Source: Fremontodendron californicum | Taxonomy: Eukaryota > Streptophyta > Magnoliopsida > Malvales > Malvaceae | Direction of reading: 5' to 3' | Length of the DNA stretch: 64,000 nt | Assembly: GCA_030761205.1 (NCBI GenBank) | Contig: JAULJL010000041.1 | Coordinates: 692,001-756,000, forward strand | Shown: piece by piece, positions 45,641-57,593 of the stretch | Position numbering within the stretch: the first letter of the stretch is position 1 | Layout: each line of letters starts with the position of its first letter | The notes under the pieces: model-generated | Seen by the model: the letters and a program-made list of their open reading frames with translations, nothing else | What the model was told of the DNA's origin: nothing | Database searches by the model: none | Made by a program: the position numbers and the translations under genes

Positions 45641-46674
45641 ATTATGATGATTTTAAATTCTCTGTTGTAGTTGGTTTCCATTTTTCTTGCCCGCCTGTCA
45701 TTCACACCCCCTTTTGTACAATGTTAATTCCTGATTGTTAACAATGTCATGACGATGCAATGCATGCTTATGATAATGAAATGTATGACTTAAGGCTCGA
45801 ATCATGATTCGATGCCCCTGTGTGTATCTTAACTTGACTAAACTTCTCGTGCTATTTTTCTGTATGTTTTTTTTTAGTTTCCTTTCTTTTCCTTCTTCGA
45901 CTTGACTAACTGTCCACAACCTACTTCTTCACGATCTTTTCTTAGCCGGAGTCAGAGCTTTATATACTTCCCTCAAAATCATTTCATATGTCAAACATTA
46001 CTTTCTTTACATCCAAAGAGCATAAGTAAATCGATGTCTCATACTGCCCCGTCATCTTCTTGTCATCATTTTTTTCTTTCTGATTTTCCAATTCTCAAAA
46101 TTTCCTAGAGTAATCGTGAAAGCTCCATTTATGCCGTGTTCATTTATTTATCATCATTCATATTTCATGTCAACATAATGCATTATTTTAAGAAAATTTC
46201 AAAGAAATGAAGATAACTTAAAGACAAAACTTCAGGAATTGGGGTCAATATTTCCATTTTAGAGAGAAAAGAACATATTGGCATAAATCGAAAGGGAAAT
46301 AAAGACAAAAGGGGACATATCCCTTCATAATGAATACTCAAACGAAATCAATCGGTCTAATCCAGATTTCTCTTTTGAGAGGGAAATATCCATTGATGTC
46401 ATTGACTCTTCTGAGAGCGTCCAACCACAAATTACCCTTTCTGTCTTGCACAATTCAACCACGTTGCACTTCGCCATTTGCTCAAAGTTTCCATTCTGCC
46501 TTGATCTTTTGCCCCACATAATTGCTTCAGATGGGTTATTTCCGGTTGCCCCAACTTGTTTATCTTTTATCTAGGCCGCCCTTTAGGGTTTTCGACCTAG
46601 ATCCTTCCTTTGATTCGAACTGCCATTTCAGGTTTTCAATCCGAACCTCTCATTTTTTCTTTTTTCTTTTTTAA

Positions 46675-46702
<28 letters not shown>
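45641..46702 (-). other. 3' untranslated region of the Tat/Ogre-like element
   Basis: No domain is seen in any frame. An A tract of at least 24 bases (T run 46681-46704 on the plus strand) directly abuts the pol stop codon and continues into an A-rich stretch. Confidence 0.7.
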
Positions 46703-46705
<3 letters not shown>

Positions 46706-49700
46706 CGCATAATATTTCTTTACTGCATCAGCGTTGATCGGGCTCGAAAAATCTGCGCCGTCCATTTCGGCTAAAATCATTGCCCCTCCTGAAAATACTC
46801 TTTTCACCACGTACGGACCTTCCCAATTTGGTGCCCATTTTCCTCTTGGGTCTTGCTGATTAGGAAGGATCTTTTTCAAAACCAAATCACCTTCTCGAAA
46901 CTCCCTTGGGCGAATCTTTTTATTGTGTGCTCTCATCATCTGTCTTTGGTATAACTGGCCATGAAACAGTGCCGTCATCCTTTTTTCCTCAATCAAATTA
47001 AGCTGCTCATAGCGGGCTCGAACCCATTCTGCTTCTTCCAACTCAACTTCCATCAAAATTCTCAAAGAGGGGATTTCAACCTCAATTGGCAAAACTGCTT
47101 CCATCCCATACACCAAGGAATAGGGAGTAGCCCCCGTAGAAGTACGCACCGATGTTCTGTAAGCGTGCAGAGCGAACGGGAGTTTCTCGTGCCAATCTTT
47201 GTACTTATCAGTCATTTTAGCCACGATTTTCTTTATATTCTTGTTAGCAGCCTCCACTGCCCCGTTCATCTTGGGACGGTAAGGTGCTGAGTTGTGATGT
47301 CTGACTTTGAACTGAGTACAAATCTCTTTCATCATGGCGTTGTTTAGATTGAGAGCATTATCTGTAATGATTTTCTCTGGGAGACCGTATCGACAGATTA
47401 CTTCCTTCTTCAAGAATCTACACACCACTGACTTGGTCACGCTAGCATAAGAAGCAGCTTCAACCCACTTTGTGAAATAATCGATCACCACCAAGATGAA
47501 GCGATGTCCGTTCGAGGCCTTAGGGGTAATCGGGCCAATTACATCCATTCCCCACATAGAAAAAGGCCATGGCGTTGTCATAACGTGTAGAGCCGTCGGA
47601 GGAGCATGTACCTTATCCGCATATATTTGACACTTATGGCATTTTCGGACATACCTGATGCAATCCCTCTCCACTGTCATCCAATAATAACCTGATCTCA
47701 TAATCTGCTTAGCCATCATGTGGCCGTTGGCATGCGTTCCACAAACTCCTTCATGAACCTCCTCGAGTATTCTCCTAGCCTCATTTGCTTCCACGCACCT
47801 TAGCAATGTATGATCTCTACTCCTTTTGTACAATACTTCTTTATCTAGAAAGAATCCCATCGCCAATCTTCTCAAAGTTCTTTTGTCATTTTCTGTGGCA
47901 TGTTCCGGGTATTGCTGACGTTTTACGTATTGCAGGATGTCATGGTACCATGGCCTCCCGTCCGGCTCTTCTTCAACATGCATACAGTGTGCAGGCACCT
48001 CTCGTATGCTCATCTTAATGGGCTGGACGTCAGCGCTTGTATTTATTTTGAACATTGAGGCTAACGTAGCAAGAGCGTCGGCCATTTGATTCTCCTCTCG
48101 GGGTAGATAGTTGAATTCGATCTTTTCGAACTGCTGAACCAAATCAACTATGAACTTGTGGTATAGAACCAACTTCGAGTCCCTTGTCTCCCATTCCCCT
48201 TTTAACTGGCAAATGACTAGAGCCGAGTCTCCATACACCTCTAACTCGCTTATCTTCTTTGCAATAGCCGCTTGAAGTCCCATGACACAGGCCTCATACT
48301 CCGCCACATTATTGGTGCATTTGAAAGTCAATCTTGCAGTGATTGGGCAGTAGGTCCCTTCTGGCGATATCAAAACTGCTCCGACACCGTGCCCCAGAGC
48401 ATTCGATGCGCCGTCGAAATACATTTTCCACACATCTTTCTTTGATTCCTCATCTTCATCTTCTTCGGAAATGGCCATTAAGTCTTCATCAGGGAAATCA
48501 AATTTCACTGGCTCATAATCTTCGGTGGCTTTATCCGCTAGGAATTCAGCTACTGCACTTCCTTTTATGGCCTTCTGCGAGACATAAGTGATGTCATATT
48601 CAGACAGCAGAACTTGCCATCTTGCCAGTCTTCCTGATAACGAGGGTTTCTCAAAGATGTATTTAATGGGGTCCAATTTAGCAACAAGCAACGTGGTATG
48701 GTATAACATATATTGTCGGAGCCTATGAGCAGCCCAAGCCAACGCGCAACATATCTTTTCTACTGCCGAGTATTTGGCTTCGTAATCTGTAAACTTTTTG
48801 CTCAGGTAGTAGATGGCATGTTCTTTTTTGCTTGTCTCATCTTGCTGCCCCAAAACACAACCCATGGATTTCTCATGTACTACCAAATACAAAATGAGCG
48901 GTCTTCCTGGTGTTGGTGGTACCAATACCGGTGGATTGGTAAGATATTCTTTCACTTTGTCAAATGCTTCCTGGCACTCCTCATCCCATTCACCTGGATC
49001 ACGTTTTCTGAGGAGTCTGAAAATTGGATCACACTTAGTGGTGAGCTGAGAGATGAAACGGGCAATGTAATTTAATCTTCCCAGAAATCCTCGCACTTCC
49101 TTCTGTGTCCGAGGCGGAGATAAATTCTGGATAGCGCGTATCTTGTCGGGATCTACTTCAATTCCTTTCTCATTAACAATGAAACCCAGAAGTTTGCCGG
49201 ATGTCACACCAAAAGTGCACTTGGCCGGGTTGAGTTTAAGTTGGAATTTCCTTAATCGCCCGAATAATTTTCTCAGATTAATCACATGATCTTCATCTTG
49301 TCGTGACTTTGCAATCATGTCATCGACATAAACTTCTACTTCTTTGTGCATTATGTCGTGAAAGAGGGTCACCATTGCTCTTTGATAAGTTGCACCGGCG
49401 TTCTTTAACCCAAACGGCATAACCTTGTAGCAAAACGTTCCCTACATTGTCACGAAAGTGGTCCTCTCCATATCCTCTGAGGCCATCTTGATTTGGTTGT
49501 AGCCCGAAAAACCGTCCATAAATGAGAATAGTGAGTGTTTGGCGGTATTATCGACTAAGGTATCGATATGGGGTAGCGGGAAGCTATCTTTTGGACTAGC
49601 TCTGTTTAGGTCCCGATAATCAACGCACATTCGTACTTTCCCATCTTTCTTCGGGACTGGGACCACATTTGCTACCCATTCGGGATACTTGGCGACTTCC

Positions 49701-50165
49701 AAAAATCCGGCATCGAACTGCCTTCTTACTTCTTCCTTGACTTTTAGCAACATTTCAGGCTTCATTCGTCTCAACTTCTGTTTCACAGGTTTGCATTCTG
49801 GTTTTAAAGGCAAACGATGCACCACAATATCTGTATCGAGTCCCGGCATGTCTTGATAGGACCATGCGAACACATCCGCATACTCGTGGAGTAATTCCAC
49901 CAACTCTCGCTTCTTTGTCACTGGTAGCGAGGCGCCGATTTTTACCTCTTTCTTATTATCCTCATCTCCTAGATTAACAACTTCTGTTGTCTCCTGGTGA
50001 GGCATAATTTGTTTTTCTTCTGATTCTATTAATCTCAATAGATCGAGTGGTAAGTCGTAGTTCTCTGCAGTCTCTTCATCGTCAACTTCATCAATATCAA
50101 TACACTTTTCAAAATTGATTTCCGGATTACTGATGAGATTGTTTTCGCATTCATTATTAGGAGAC
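46703..50165 (-). CDS. Tat/Ogre-like pol exon: RT, two RNase H domains, integrase; one in-frame stop
   Basis: The frame starts at the putative splice acceptor (first base 50165) and ends TAA at 46703. Order: linker (SPNNECENN onward, acidic); RT with MCVDYRDLN, MPFGLKNAGATYQ and YVDD (about 49333-49318); first RNase H (ILYLVVHEKSMGCVLGQ, HAIYYLSKKF), which looks degenerate; second, aRNH-type RNase H with YFDGAS, AEYEA and YGDSA (about 48430-48220); integrase zinc region (CHKCQ), core (GMDVIG, ITDNA, NGAVEAAN) and C-terminal segment (GDLVLKK, NWEGPYVV). A single TAG (about 49439) replaces the tryptophan expected before GTFCYKVMPFG. The frame is otherwise open. It would be made as part of a polyprotein after splicing. 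Truncated at the stop, this copy cannot make full RT unless the stop is read through. Confidence 0.93.
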
Positions 50166-50384
50166 CTGGAAAGGTGTAAGCAAAATAATATAGATAATTG
50201 TATAGGAAGGCGAAATAGAAAGATGGACTATAAGAGTAATGGCAAATGAATGGAGACATAATGCATCATAATTGTCATTTATTTGAATGATAAGTTCATA
50301 AAAGGAGCCCGTGCACAAAAGGAAATCTCATAACACTCTTGGGCAGAAGTGTTCGAGAACTTAATTTGTTATTCAGAAAGAGAC
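50166..50384 (-). other. Putative intron between protease and RT
   Basis: Donor AG|GTCTCT (exon end 50385) and acceptor TTTCCAG|GTCTCC (exon start 50165), 219 nt. Splicing joins a two-base codon start to one base, giving Arg, and keeps the frame from protease to RT. The intron side of the acceptor is pyrimidine-rich. Unspliced, the frame ends at 50369. Ogre elements are known to splice an intron at this position; the exact sites here are inferred. Confidence 0.6.
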
Positions 50385-53300
50385 CTAAATACAGCAGGTA
50401 AATCTACAGCACGCCAATTCTTCAATTCAAAACCCGAAGGACACGGGTAGATGGTGATTTCTTCAGCCTTATTTCCCTTTTCCTCCTCTTGTTCCATCAT
50501 TTGGATGCAGAAACCCGCAAACATTCCCTCCAGCCTCACGGCGGGTTTGGTCCCAACTAGTGGATCAGAAAAAATAAAACCAGCCGACCGAAATGTCTCG
50601 TAGAGATGGGGAATGTACATCCTCGGGGTCTCTGTCTCGTATCCCCTGAACCTTGCGAGCCTTTGCTCTCTCTTTTCTCTTATCGTTCTTTCCCTGTCTT
50701 CCCTGGTCGGCTTGTATCCCAACCCGAACCTGTCTTCTTTTCCGATCGCATTTATGCTTTTCCGAATTCCTTGTAGGTTCCTCCCTAACCCCGTCCCAGC
50801 TCGACAACCCTTTCCTATGACCTGAACAAGACCGCTTTGGGTGGCAGAGGACAGCTGAGGTACAGGCATCTTAGAACCTTCGCTTACAAATGCAGCGTTC
50901 ACGAATTCAAAGGTTCGAAAAGAGCACTCTCCTGCTTCTTCAGTAGCTTCTATGTAGGGAACATTCGAGGGCTTGGATACAAGGAGATCTTCTTCTCCGT
51001 CGACGATTATCAGCTGATCTTCGACTCTGAACTTTACCTTCTGATGCAAAGTGGATGGGATAGCACCAGCCATATGGATCCAAGGTCTTCCCAACAAGAC
51101 ATTGTACGAGGGAACGATATCCATGACCTGGAAGACAATGTCGAAGGTGCAAGGACCAATTTGTATTGGCAACTCAATTTGCCCAGCAACTTGTCTGCGG
51201 GTCCCATCAAATGCTCGCACTACCATATGACTGTTCCTCATGTGGGATCCATCGACAGGCAGTTTGGCCAAAGTAATCATTGGCATGACATTTAACGCAG
51301 AGCCGTTATCAATGAGGATCTTTGCAATGATATGGCCCTTGCAGCGTGCAGTGATGTGAAGGGCTTTGGTGCTACCCGTCCCCTCAGGCATAATCTCATC
51401 GTCACTGAAGGCTATGAAGTTGTTAATGGCCACATTCCCCACTACCTGGTCAAACTTCTCTACAGACACATCGTGAGGTACATATGCCTCGTTCAGTACT
51501 CTCAAGAGCGCCTTCCGATGGGTCTCCGAGTTCATCAGTAATTCCAAGATGGATATGCGAGCCGGTGAGCGTTTTAACTGTTCAACAATGCTGTACTCGC
51601 TGTGCTTGATAAATTTGAGGAATTCACAAGCTTCTTCCTCTGTCACAGGCCTGTTCGTTTTTCGCTCAACAGCTTTTTCCGAGACGGTTTCCTCCTCCTC
51701 AGCCTTAGCCTTCCCTTTTCTTACATTTTCCGATGCTTCCGGTGTATAGCATCTCCCGCTCCTTGTGAAACCCCCAACACCAGTTATGTCCACGGCAGCC
51801 GCAGAGGCGTTGGAAATTGGTGTGACATCAACCGGCTCCGACAACGCAAATTTGCATTCATACCTCCAAGGTACAGCCTTATCGTTCTTGTAGGGGAACG
51901 GGTTCGGTACTTCGATAGTCACCATCGGCCTGATCACCCTTGGTGTTTCTTTTACTGGTGAGCTCTGGTTTTCCCCACAGTAGATAACCAATGGCTTCGG
52001 CTTAATCCATCTTTCAGGGGCCTTTGAGGTTTCTTCGATTACCACATCCACGAATTCTTCTCCCCATTCAGTGGAGAATTCTGCTACGCCAATATCCATG
52101 AGTTCTTGAATTTTGGTTCGGAAGTCGGAGCATTGGTTAACAGTGTGTCCCACCAAACCTCCGTGATATCTGCAGAAGCGTTCAGAACTTGGTTCCAAAC
52201 CCGAGGATTTCCGCCCCACGTTGACTGGTTTAAACAGTCCAGCCTCAATCATGGCATCCAGCACTTTTCCCATGTTAGTCTGGACATCCTCAATTTCGGA
52301 TATTACCCGACAACCTTTTTCCTCCGTTATCGCGTTTACTCCTGTTTTCCCATGGTCGGGTAATGGATTTGCAGTAACGTTAGGCTCCCCCTTAGTTGTG
52401 AAATTCAGGACGCCTGCCCTGATTAGGTGTTGCACTCTGTGTTTAAGAGCAGTGCAATTCTCCGTAGAGTGACCCGGGTTGCCTCCATGGTAATCGCAGT
52501 TCACGTCCGGGTTGTACCATCTCGGGTATGGGGGTTTCATGGGTTCGAGGAACATGGGCGCCAACAGATGGTTTTGAACTAGCTTGGGAAATAGATGGGC
52601 ATATGTCATGGGAATCGGGTCAAACTGAGGCCTTTGTTGGATTGGCTGCGGCGCTCTCGGGTTAGTGTTCACGTTGTTTACTGGGCTGGTCGAGTTGGGA
52701 GCAGGTACAGATGCTGTGTACACAGGTGATGGCATGGGTGATGGCGTGTACACCGGTGCGGGCGATCGATAGCTCATCGAATATTGAGGTTGTGTATGAG
52801 GGTAGGAGTACGGGTTAGGGGGGTAACTGTAGGGTCGGTGTGTCGGGTAATGGGAATAGCTTTGTGGTGGTCGATTTTCATATGAAGCTGCTTGCACTTC
52901 TCCTTCTTTCTTCTTTGTTGCCCCCACCTTCTTACTGTAGGCTGTTTCATTTCCCTCAATCTTGCCACTTTTTATGGCGCTTTCTATCATTTCACCTGAA
53001 ATGACCATATCGGCAAAGTTTTTGGTAGCACTGCCGACCAACCTGTCGTAATACGATCATCGCAGCGTATTGATAAACAACACGGTGGTCTCTCTTTCTG
53101 TCAGAGGTGGTTGTACTTGAGCAGCCAGGTCCCTCCATTTTTGGGCATATTCCTTAAATCCTTCTCCGACTTTTTTCTCCATGTTTTGGAGGGATAGTCT
53201 ATCCGGCGCCATGTCAGCCATGTGCTTGTACTGGGCCAAAAAGGCTCTCGCCAAATCTGTCCAAGTATGGATGCGACTGCGATCTAGTTGGTTATACCAT

Positions 53301-54067
53301 CTTGCGGCTGATCCTTGCAGGCTGTCTTGGAAACAGTGAATTAATAGCTTGTCATTATGAGTGTGTCCGGCCATTTTGCGACAGAACATGGTGATGTGAA
53401 ATGAAGGGCACTTGGTCCCATCATACTTTTCAAATTCCGGGACTTTAAATTTTGGTGGTATTACCAAATCTGGAACTAAACTCAGTTCACTGGCATCGAC
53501 TTTTCCGAAGGCATCCATTCCTTCTATTGCTTTGAGTCTCTCTTCTAACATGTCATACTTATGCTTTGTCCCGGCGTCCTCTACTTGTTCCGTCGCGTTC
53601 CTTCTCAACCTTTCTTGCTCTAAGGGGTCATCCAAGTTTGGGACGTGGACCGGGTTTGAAGGATGGGTCCCCGGGTTAGGCGCGAACTGTCCTTGGGCTT
53701 GTTGGCCTGTGGGACTTGGCGTGCTAATGTACACGTAAGGCTGTTCTCCCACTGGAGGCTCTCCTTGTGGATGCCCATCTTGTGTCACTTGGGCGTGAGT
53801 CGGGGTGAAACCCGGTGGGTATAGAGGATCCTCGTTATTACTTTCCCGGGGTCGGGGTTCTCCCCTCATTATTGAGCTTTCAGCTGGGCCCTTTCCTCTT
53901 GTCATACTCATCATCATTTCCATTATCTTGGCCATTTGTTCTCGTGACTCTTCCTGGGACCTTGCTATCTGTTCCCGTAGTTCTTGTTGAGATCTGCCCA
54001 GCTGTTCTTGCAATTCCTTCTGCGTTCTTTCCATTCTCTCCATTCTTGTTGCCTGTTCGTTATCCAT
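50369..54067 (-). CDS. Tat/Ogre-like Gag-protease with G-patch; one in-frame stop
   Basis: The ATG at 54067 begins MDNEQATRMERMER; the open frame extends further upstream without an ATG. Gag has an N-terminal Gln/Glu-rich coiled segment, then a Gag core (about residues 190-335, including QGSAARWYNQLD). A TGA at about 53057 interrupts FINTLR before DRLVGSATKNFADM; the frame is the same on both sides. Two zinc-binding motifs of the C-x2-H-GG-x3-H-x4-C type follow (CDYHGGNPGHSTENC, CRYHGGLVGHTVNQC). The aspartic protease has ILIDNGSALNVMP (about codon 918-930), with Asn in place of the usual Thr/Ser. A G-patch-like Gly-rich segment (GKGCRAGTGLGRNLQGI) comes next. It runs to the putative donor at 50385 or to the stop at 50369 if unspliced. 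Confidence 0.9.
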
Positions 54068-54340
54068 GGTCTTTGCGTGTGCTCTCGTATTATACGAGTG
54101 TGGAGCACTCTTGTCCGGATACTTTAGTCGGCGCTCAATTTTTATACCTTTGTTCAAATATCCTGGATTAGAACCTTATGATATATTATTCTTTATTCTT
54201 TATTAAGTGTATGAATGAATGGATGGATGAATGTATGATCGAGCAAATAAAAAAATAAAAATGCATACGAGGTATATATACTCAAAAATAAATTTCAAGA
54301 AGTTGATTTTTCATTGATCCCACATAGTGTTTTCATTACA

Positions 54341-56503
54341 TCAACATAACTTCGTAGAGTCGTATCCATAAAAACAGCTAATTTGCTTATACTGATTTCT
54401 GGCTTCGCTTAAAAAATTAAGCAATTGCTGTCCGTATTCTCCAGTTGGCGGGATCCTCTGCCTTAGGACTTCCACTTTCTCGATCATCTTGCTGGCTTTT
54501 CTCATGACCTTGCCGATTTCTGCACCCAAGTGTTCTATGTACTGCTGCCTTCCCATACTTTCGGCTTCCCACCTTTTGCTAGCATCCGTAGCCAAATCAT
54601 ATGCATAAATCCAATCACTTTCTCTATCCCTCCATTCCTTCACGATCTCGTCGATGTGATTTTTCTGGCTATATAATTGTCGTTCCAGGTCTTGGATTAC
54701 CTGGTGTAGGAAACTTCTCTCTTCTTGCATCTGAGAGCAGCTCTCCCTTTTGCTTTCGAGCTCGGCTCTTAGTTTCTCATTTGTATGCATTGACTTAGCC
54801 AAACTCACGGAAGCCTCGGAGTGCATGTCCTTATATTTCTGCTTATCACGAGACAGTCGAGCAGCTCTTGCCTCATTTTCTTGTGCTGTTCCCTTCCACT
54901 GCTTTGCTTCTTCCCGAAGTCGACCGAGTTCTTTTTCCTGTCTATAAGCTGGTCCGAGTATACTTCCGACCTTCAGTTGTGTCCTTAGTTTCTTGTTTTC
55001 CAAGTGCAGGTCTTTCACATCGGCATAGGCAGTGTCACGTTCCTTTATTACTTTCTTGATTTTGACCCCTTGTGTTTCAGTCTCGTTCTTCCAGTTTTCG
55101 GCCTCCTCTTGGAACTTCTGACTTTCCTGTTTCATCCTCTTTCTTTCAATGCTGAAACTTTGCTCGGCGATTTCAAGTTCTGATATTCTCTTTGATGGAG
55201 CGGGACTCGGCTGATATATGACATTTTCCTCGGGAAGCACCATATTGTTGACTCGATTTGCTCTCCACACTCGGTATCTTGGGGTGACGCTCTCACTGAG
55301 GGATCCTAACCTCGTTCTGTGGCTTTCTTTCCAAGTTCGGACTATCGGCTCCACTCTTTTTGACATATTCGGATCTCCATAAGAAAATTCCACTTGGTCA
55401 AGTCTGTGCGTAGCCGGGACGAATTGCTTTACCCCATACTGCCTTAGTACCATCAGCGGAGCATAACTTGTTACTCCCCACAGTCCTAAAAGCTGTACCC
55501 ACGGTTCTCCACACCGGTATAACATTGGCCCATGAGGCATCCATGGCGCCATCCATCTTATTTGCTTACTAGTCAGCGACCGTAGGAAGGCTAACCATTC
55601 TTTCTTGGATTTGGGTTCCGGCCATTTGCTTTCACAGAATTCTTTAATAGGGGCACAATTCTTTAGGTAAGGTTTGGAGAAAGCACTATTTTCACACATG
55701 AAGTGGCTCTTGAGCCATATATGCAGTAATGGCGCACATCCCTCAAAACGACCCTCCCCTCTCTTGCGACAAAAGTTCAATGATCTTATGGTTTCAGCCA
55801 GGATTGCCGGTGAGGGATTGGCATGGTTCTCAACTTGCTCGAAGAAATCTATCACCGCTACTCCAATATGCCCCAAAACCTTAGGAAAAATTACCAACCC
55901 GTAAATAGCCAAAGCAAAAGCGGTGACTCCTTGCTCGTCATCGAGGTGCCCCTCAATGAATTTTCGAAAGAAATCCCAAGGAATGCAGACATGTTCCCCT
56001 TTTTGTTTCAAATCCGGGTATCCTACCTCTACTCCGATGAGCTTTTTCAACTTTTTACGGAAACCCAACTTTGGCTTTCTGACGTATACCTTATCCGGGA
56101 AACGAAGCTCTAACCCGACGAGAATTGAGTACTCCTCTATAGTCGGTGTCAAATCCTCTCCGTTAAAAGCAAAGCACCTATAAGAAGGGTCCCAAAACTG
56201 GATGGCTGCCCTGATCATGGACTCTTCAATTACTACTGGGACGAGCGAAGCAATCTGGCCATATTTTTCAGAAAATTTTTTCTTCCTTTCCCACGTCATT
56301 CGTTCCCAAATATCGGCCAACTCAGTTAAGTTATTCTGTGTGAGTTCCAAATCTATTCTTTCGGGTAGACTCGGGATATAACCTTTAATCAAACAGTCCC
56401 CCTCTTTTTGTTGCACGTTTCTTGCCCATTCTTGCACATCTATCGGCGATTCACACATGACGCTTACGGATGACGAGATAATCTGACGCTCGGTGGGCTC
56501 CAT
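54341..56503 (-). CDS. Extra ORF upstream of gag: DUF7745 domain plus coiled coil
   Basis: 720 codons, uninterrupted. Residues about 20-415 resemble the DUF7745 domain found in plant gypsy-associated proteins, with TQNNLTELADIW, PTIEEYSILVGL, IPWDFFRKFI, YGLVIFPKVLGHI, PAILAETIRSLN and LLGLWGVTSYAPLMVLRQYG. Residues about 440-690 form a long coiled coil rich in Glu, Lys, Arg and Gln. No catalytic motif is seen. Its position, between the leader and gag on the same strand, matches ORF1 of Ogre-type elements, whose function is unknown. The ATG at 56503 is the first in frame. A 273-nt gap separates its stop from the gag ATG. It is not proposed as a host gene because it lies inside the LTR-bounded unit. 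Confidence 0.9.
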   Translation of the reverse strand: MEPTERQIISSSVSVMCESPIDVQEWARNVQQKEGDCLIKGYIPSLPERIDLELTQNNLTELADIWERMTWERKKKFSEKYGQIASLVPVVIEESMIRAAIQFWDPSYRCFAFNGEDLTPTIEEYSILVGLELRFPDKVYVRKPKLGFRKKLKKLIGVEVGYPDLKQKGEHVCIPWDFFRKFIEGHLDDEQGVTAFALAIYGLVIFPKVLGHIGVAVIDFFEQVENHANPSPAILAETIRSLNFCRKRGEGRFEGCAPLLHIWLKSHFMCENSAFSKPYLKNCAPIKEFCESKWPEPKSKKEWLAFLRSLTSKQIRWMAPWMPHGPMLYRCGEPWVQLLGLWGVTSYAPLMVLRQYGVKQFVPATHRLDQVEFSYGDPNMSKRVEPIVRTWKESHRTRLGSLSESVTPRYRVWRANRVNNMVLPEENVIYQPSPAPSKRISELEIAEQSFSIERKRMKQESQKFQEEAENWKNETETQGVKIKKVIKERDTAYADVKDLHLENKKLRTQLKVGSILGPAYRQEKELGRLREEAKQWKGTAQENEARAARLSRDKQKYKDMHSEASVSLAKSMHTNEKLRAELESKRESCSQMQEERSFLHQVIQDLERQLYSQKNHIDEIVKEWRDRESDWIYAYDLATDASKRWEAESMGRQQYIEHLGAEIGKVMRKASKMIEKVEVLRQRIPPTGEYGQQLLNFLSEARNQYKQISCFYGYDSTKLC

Positions 56504-57572
56504 GAGAAATTAACTTGCTGAAAGATACTTTTGAGAATAATACCTCGTCGTGGAATGCTAATGTGATGCCAATGTAAGTTATGCAAAGCAACAAAAAAAA
56601 CTTGTCAGTATATCCACATGAAAGAATTCAAAGGACAAATGAATAAATGAATAAAGAGGCCCGACCTTATTTATTTACATAAAATAACAAATATTTTGAG
56701 AAAAGTTTTGGAAAAACTTCGTTCCTTGCCTACGAAGGGCTTAATTAGGGTGTTCGTTCACCCTAAAAATCGCGAAGTGAACCAATGCGGGTATTTGGGC
56801 CGTTTCGGTCACTTCCCACTTCGTGGTTCGAAAGTAAACAAGAGCAGTGAAAGATAAGAAGCGTTCCTTCATGTGTCCTAATTTCGGGTGAACTTACAGA
56901 CATCGGATAAGGCAGGCTCTACCTAGGGAGAGTTTCTCACGGCATTCTAATATGAGGTTCGGATTTGCAATCTAAAAGTCTTCAAATTGGTCCTCGCTGC
57001 CGCCTACGAAGGCTAGCAAGGCACCCCAATCCTTACCCATTATAGGCTTCCAAAGGAAAGGGTTCAATTCGAGTGAGAGATTTTTCGCTAGCCCATGCGG
57101 AGGTTATGGCCTCACGAGAGCGTAGGTACTTTTTCTCTCTAAAAGCGTTTCGCTAGCCCATGCGGAGGTTATGGCCTCACGAGAGCGTAGGTACTTTACT
57201 TTTTCCTAAAGGGATGTAGCTCGGGTATAGAGCTTATGTATGAAATGCATGTGTCCGTGTGTGAGAAGGAACAAACAAACCTTCGACTACTTATTTACGA
57301 CTCTTTATTCTAATCATCCCATAATTAGTAGAATTAAGAGTATCTAAAAAAATGAATAAAAATATAATAAAAAACGAGAATAAATAATCAACAAATATCA
57401 AAGCATAAATGTAAGCAAAATAATGATAACGAGAATGATGACAAAAATAAACAGCCAATTTAACAAATAAAGAGAAATAAGAACAAGAGAATTAAAATTA
57501 AAGACCGATTAAATCCGTTAAATCAAAATTTTAAGATAACCCATGACTAATTTATGGCTCGACTCTCGAAGT
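56504..57572 (-). other. 5' leader of the Tat/Ogre-like element
   Basis: Non-coding. A 65-bp unit with cgctagcccatgcggagg and cctcacgagagcgtagg occurs twice in tandem (57086 and 57151). Near 56755-56830 lie cgaagtg and cacttcg words in inverted order, able to form a hairpin. Confidence 0.7.
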
Positions 57573-57590
57573 TCCCCAGCGGAGTCGCCA
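57573..57590 (-). promoter_or_regulatory. Primer binding site of the Tat/Ogre-like element
   Basis: TGGCGACTCCGCTGGGGA, three bases inside the 5' LTR. The form (TGG start, 18 nt) fits a tRNA 3' end complement; I do not assign the tRNA. Confidence 0.75.
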
Positions 57591-57593
57591 AGC

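Noticed and set aside
54341..56503. DUF7745 ORF as an independent host gene
   Set aside because: It sits inside an LTR/TSD-bounded element, on its coding strand, in the place of the known extra ORF of Ogre-type elements.
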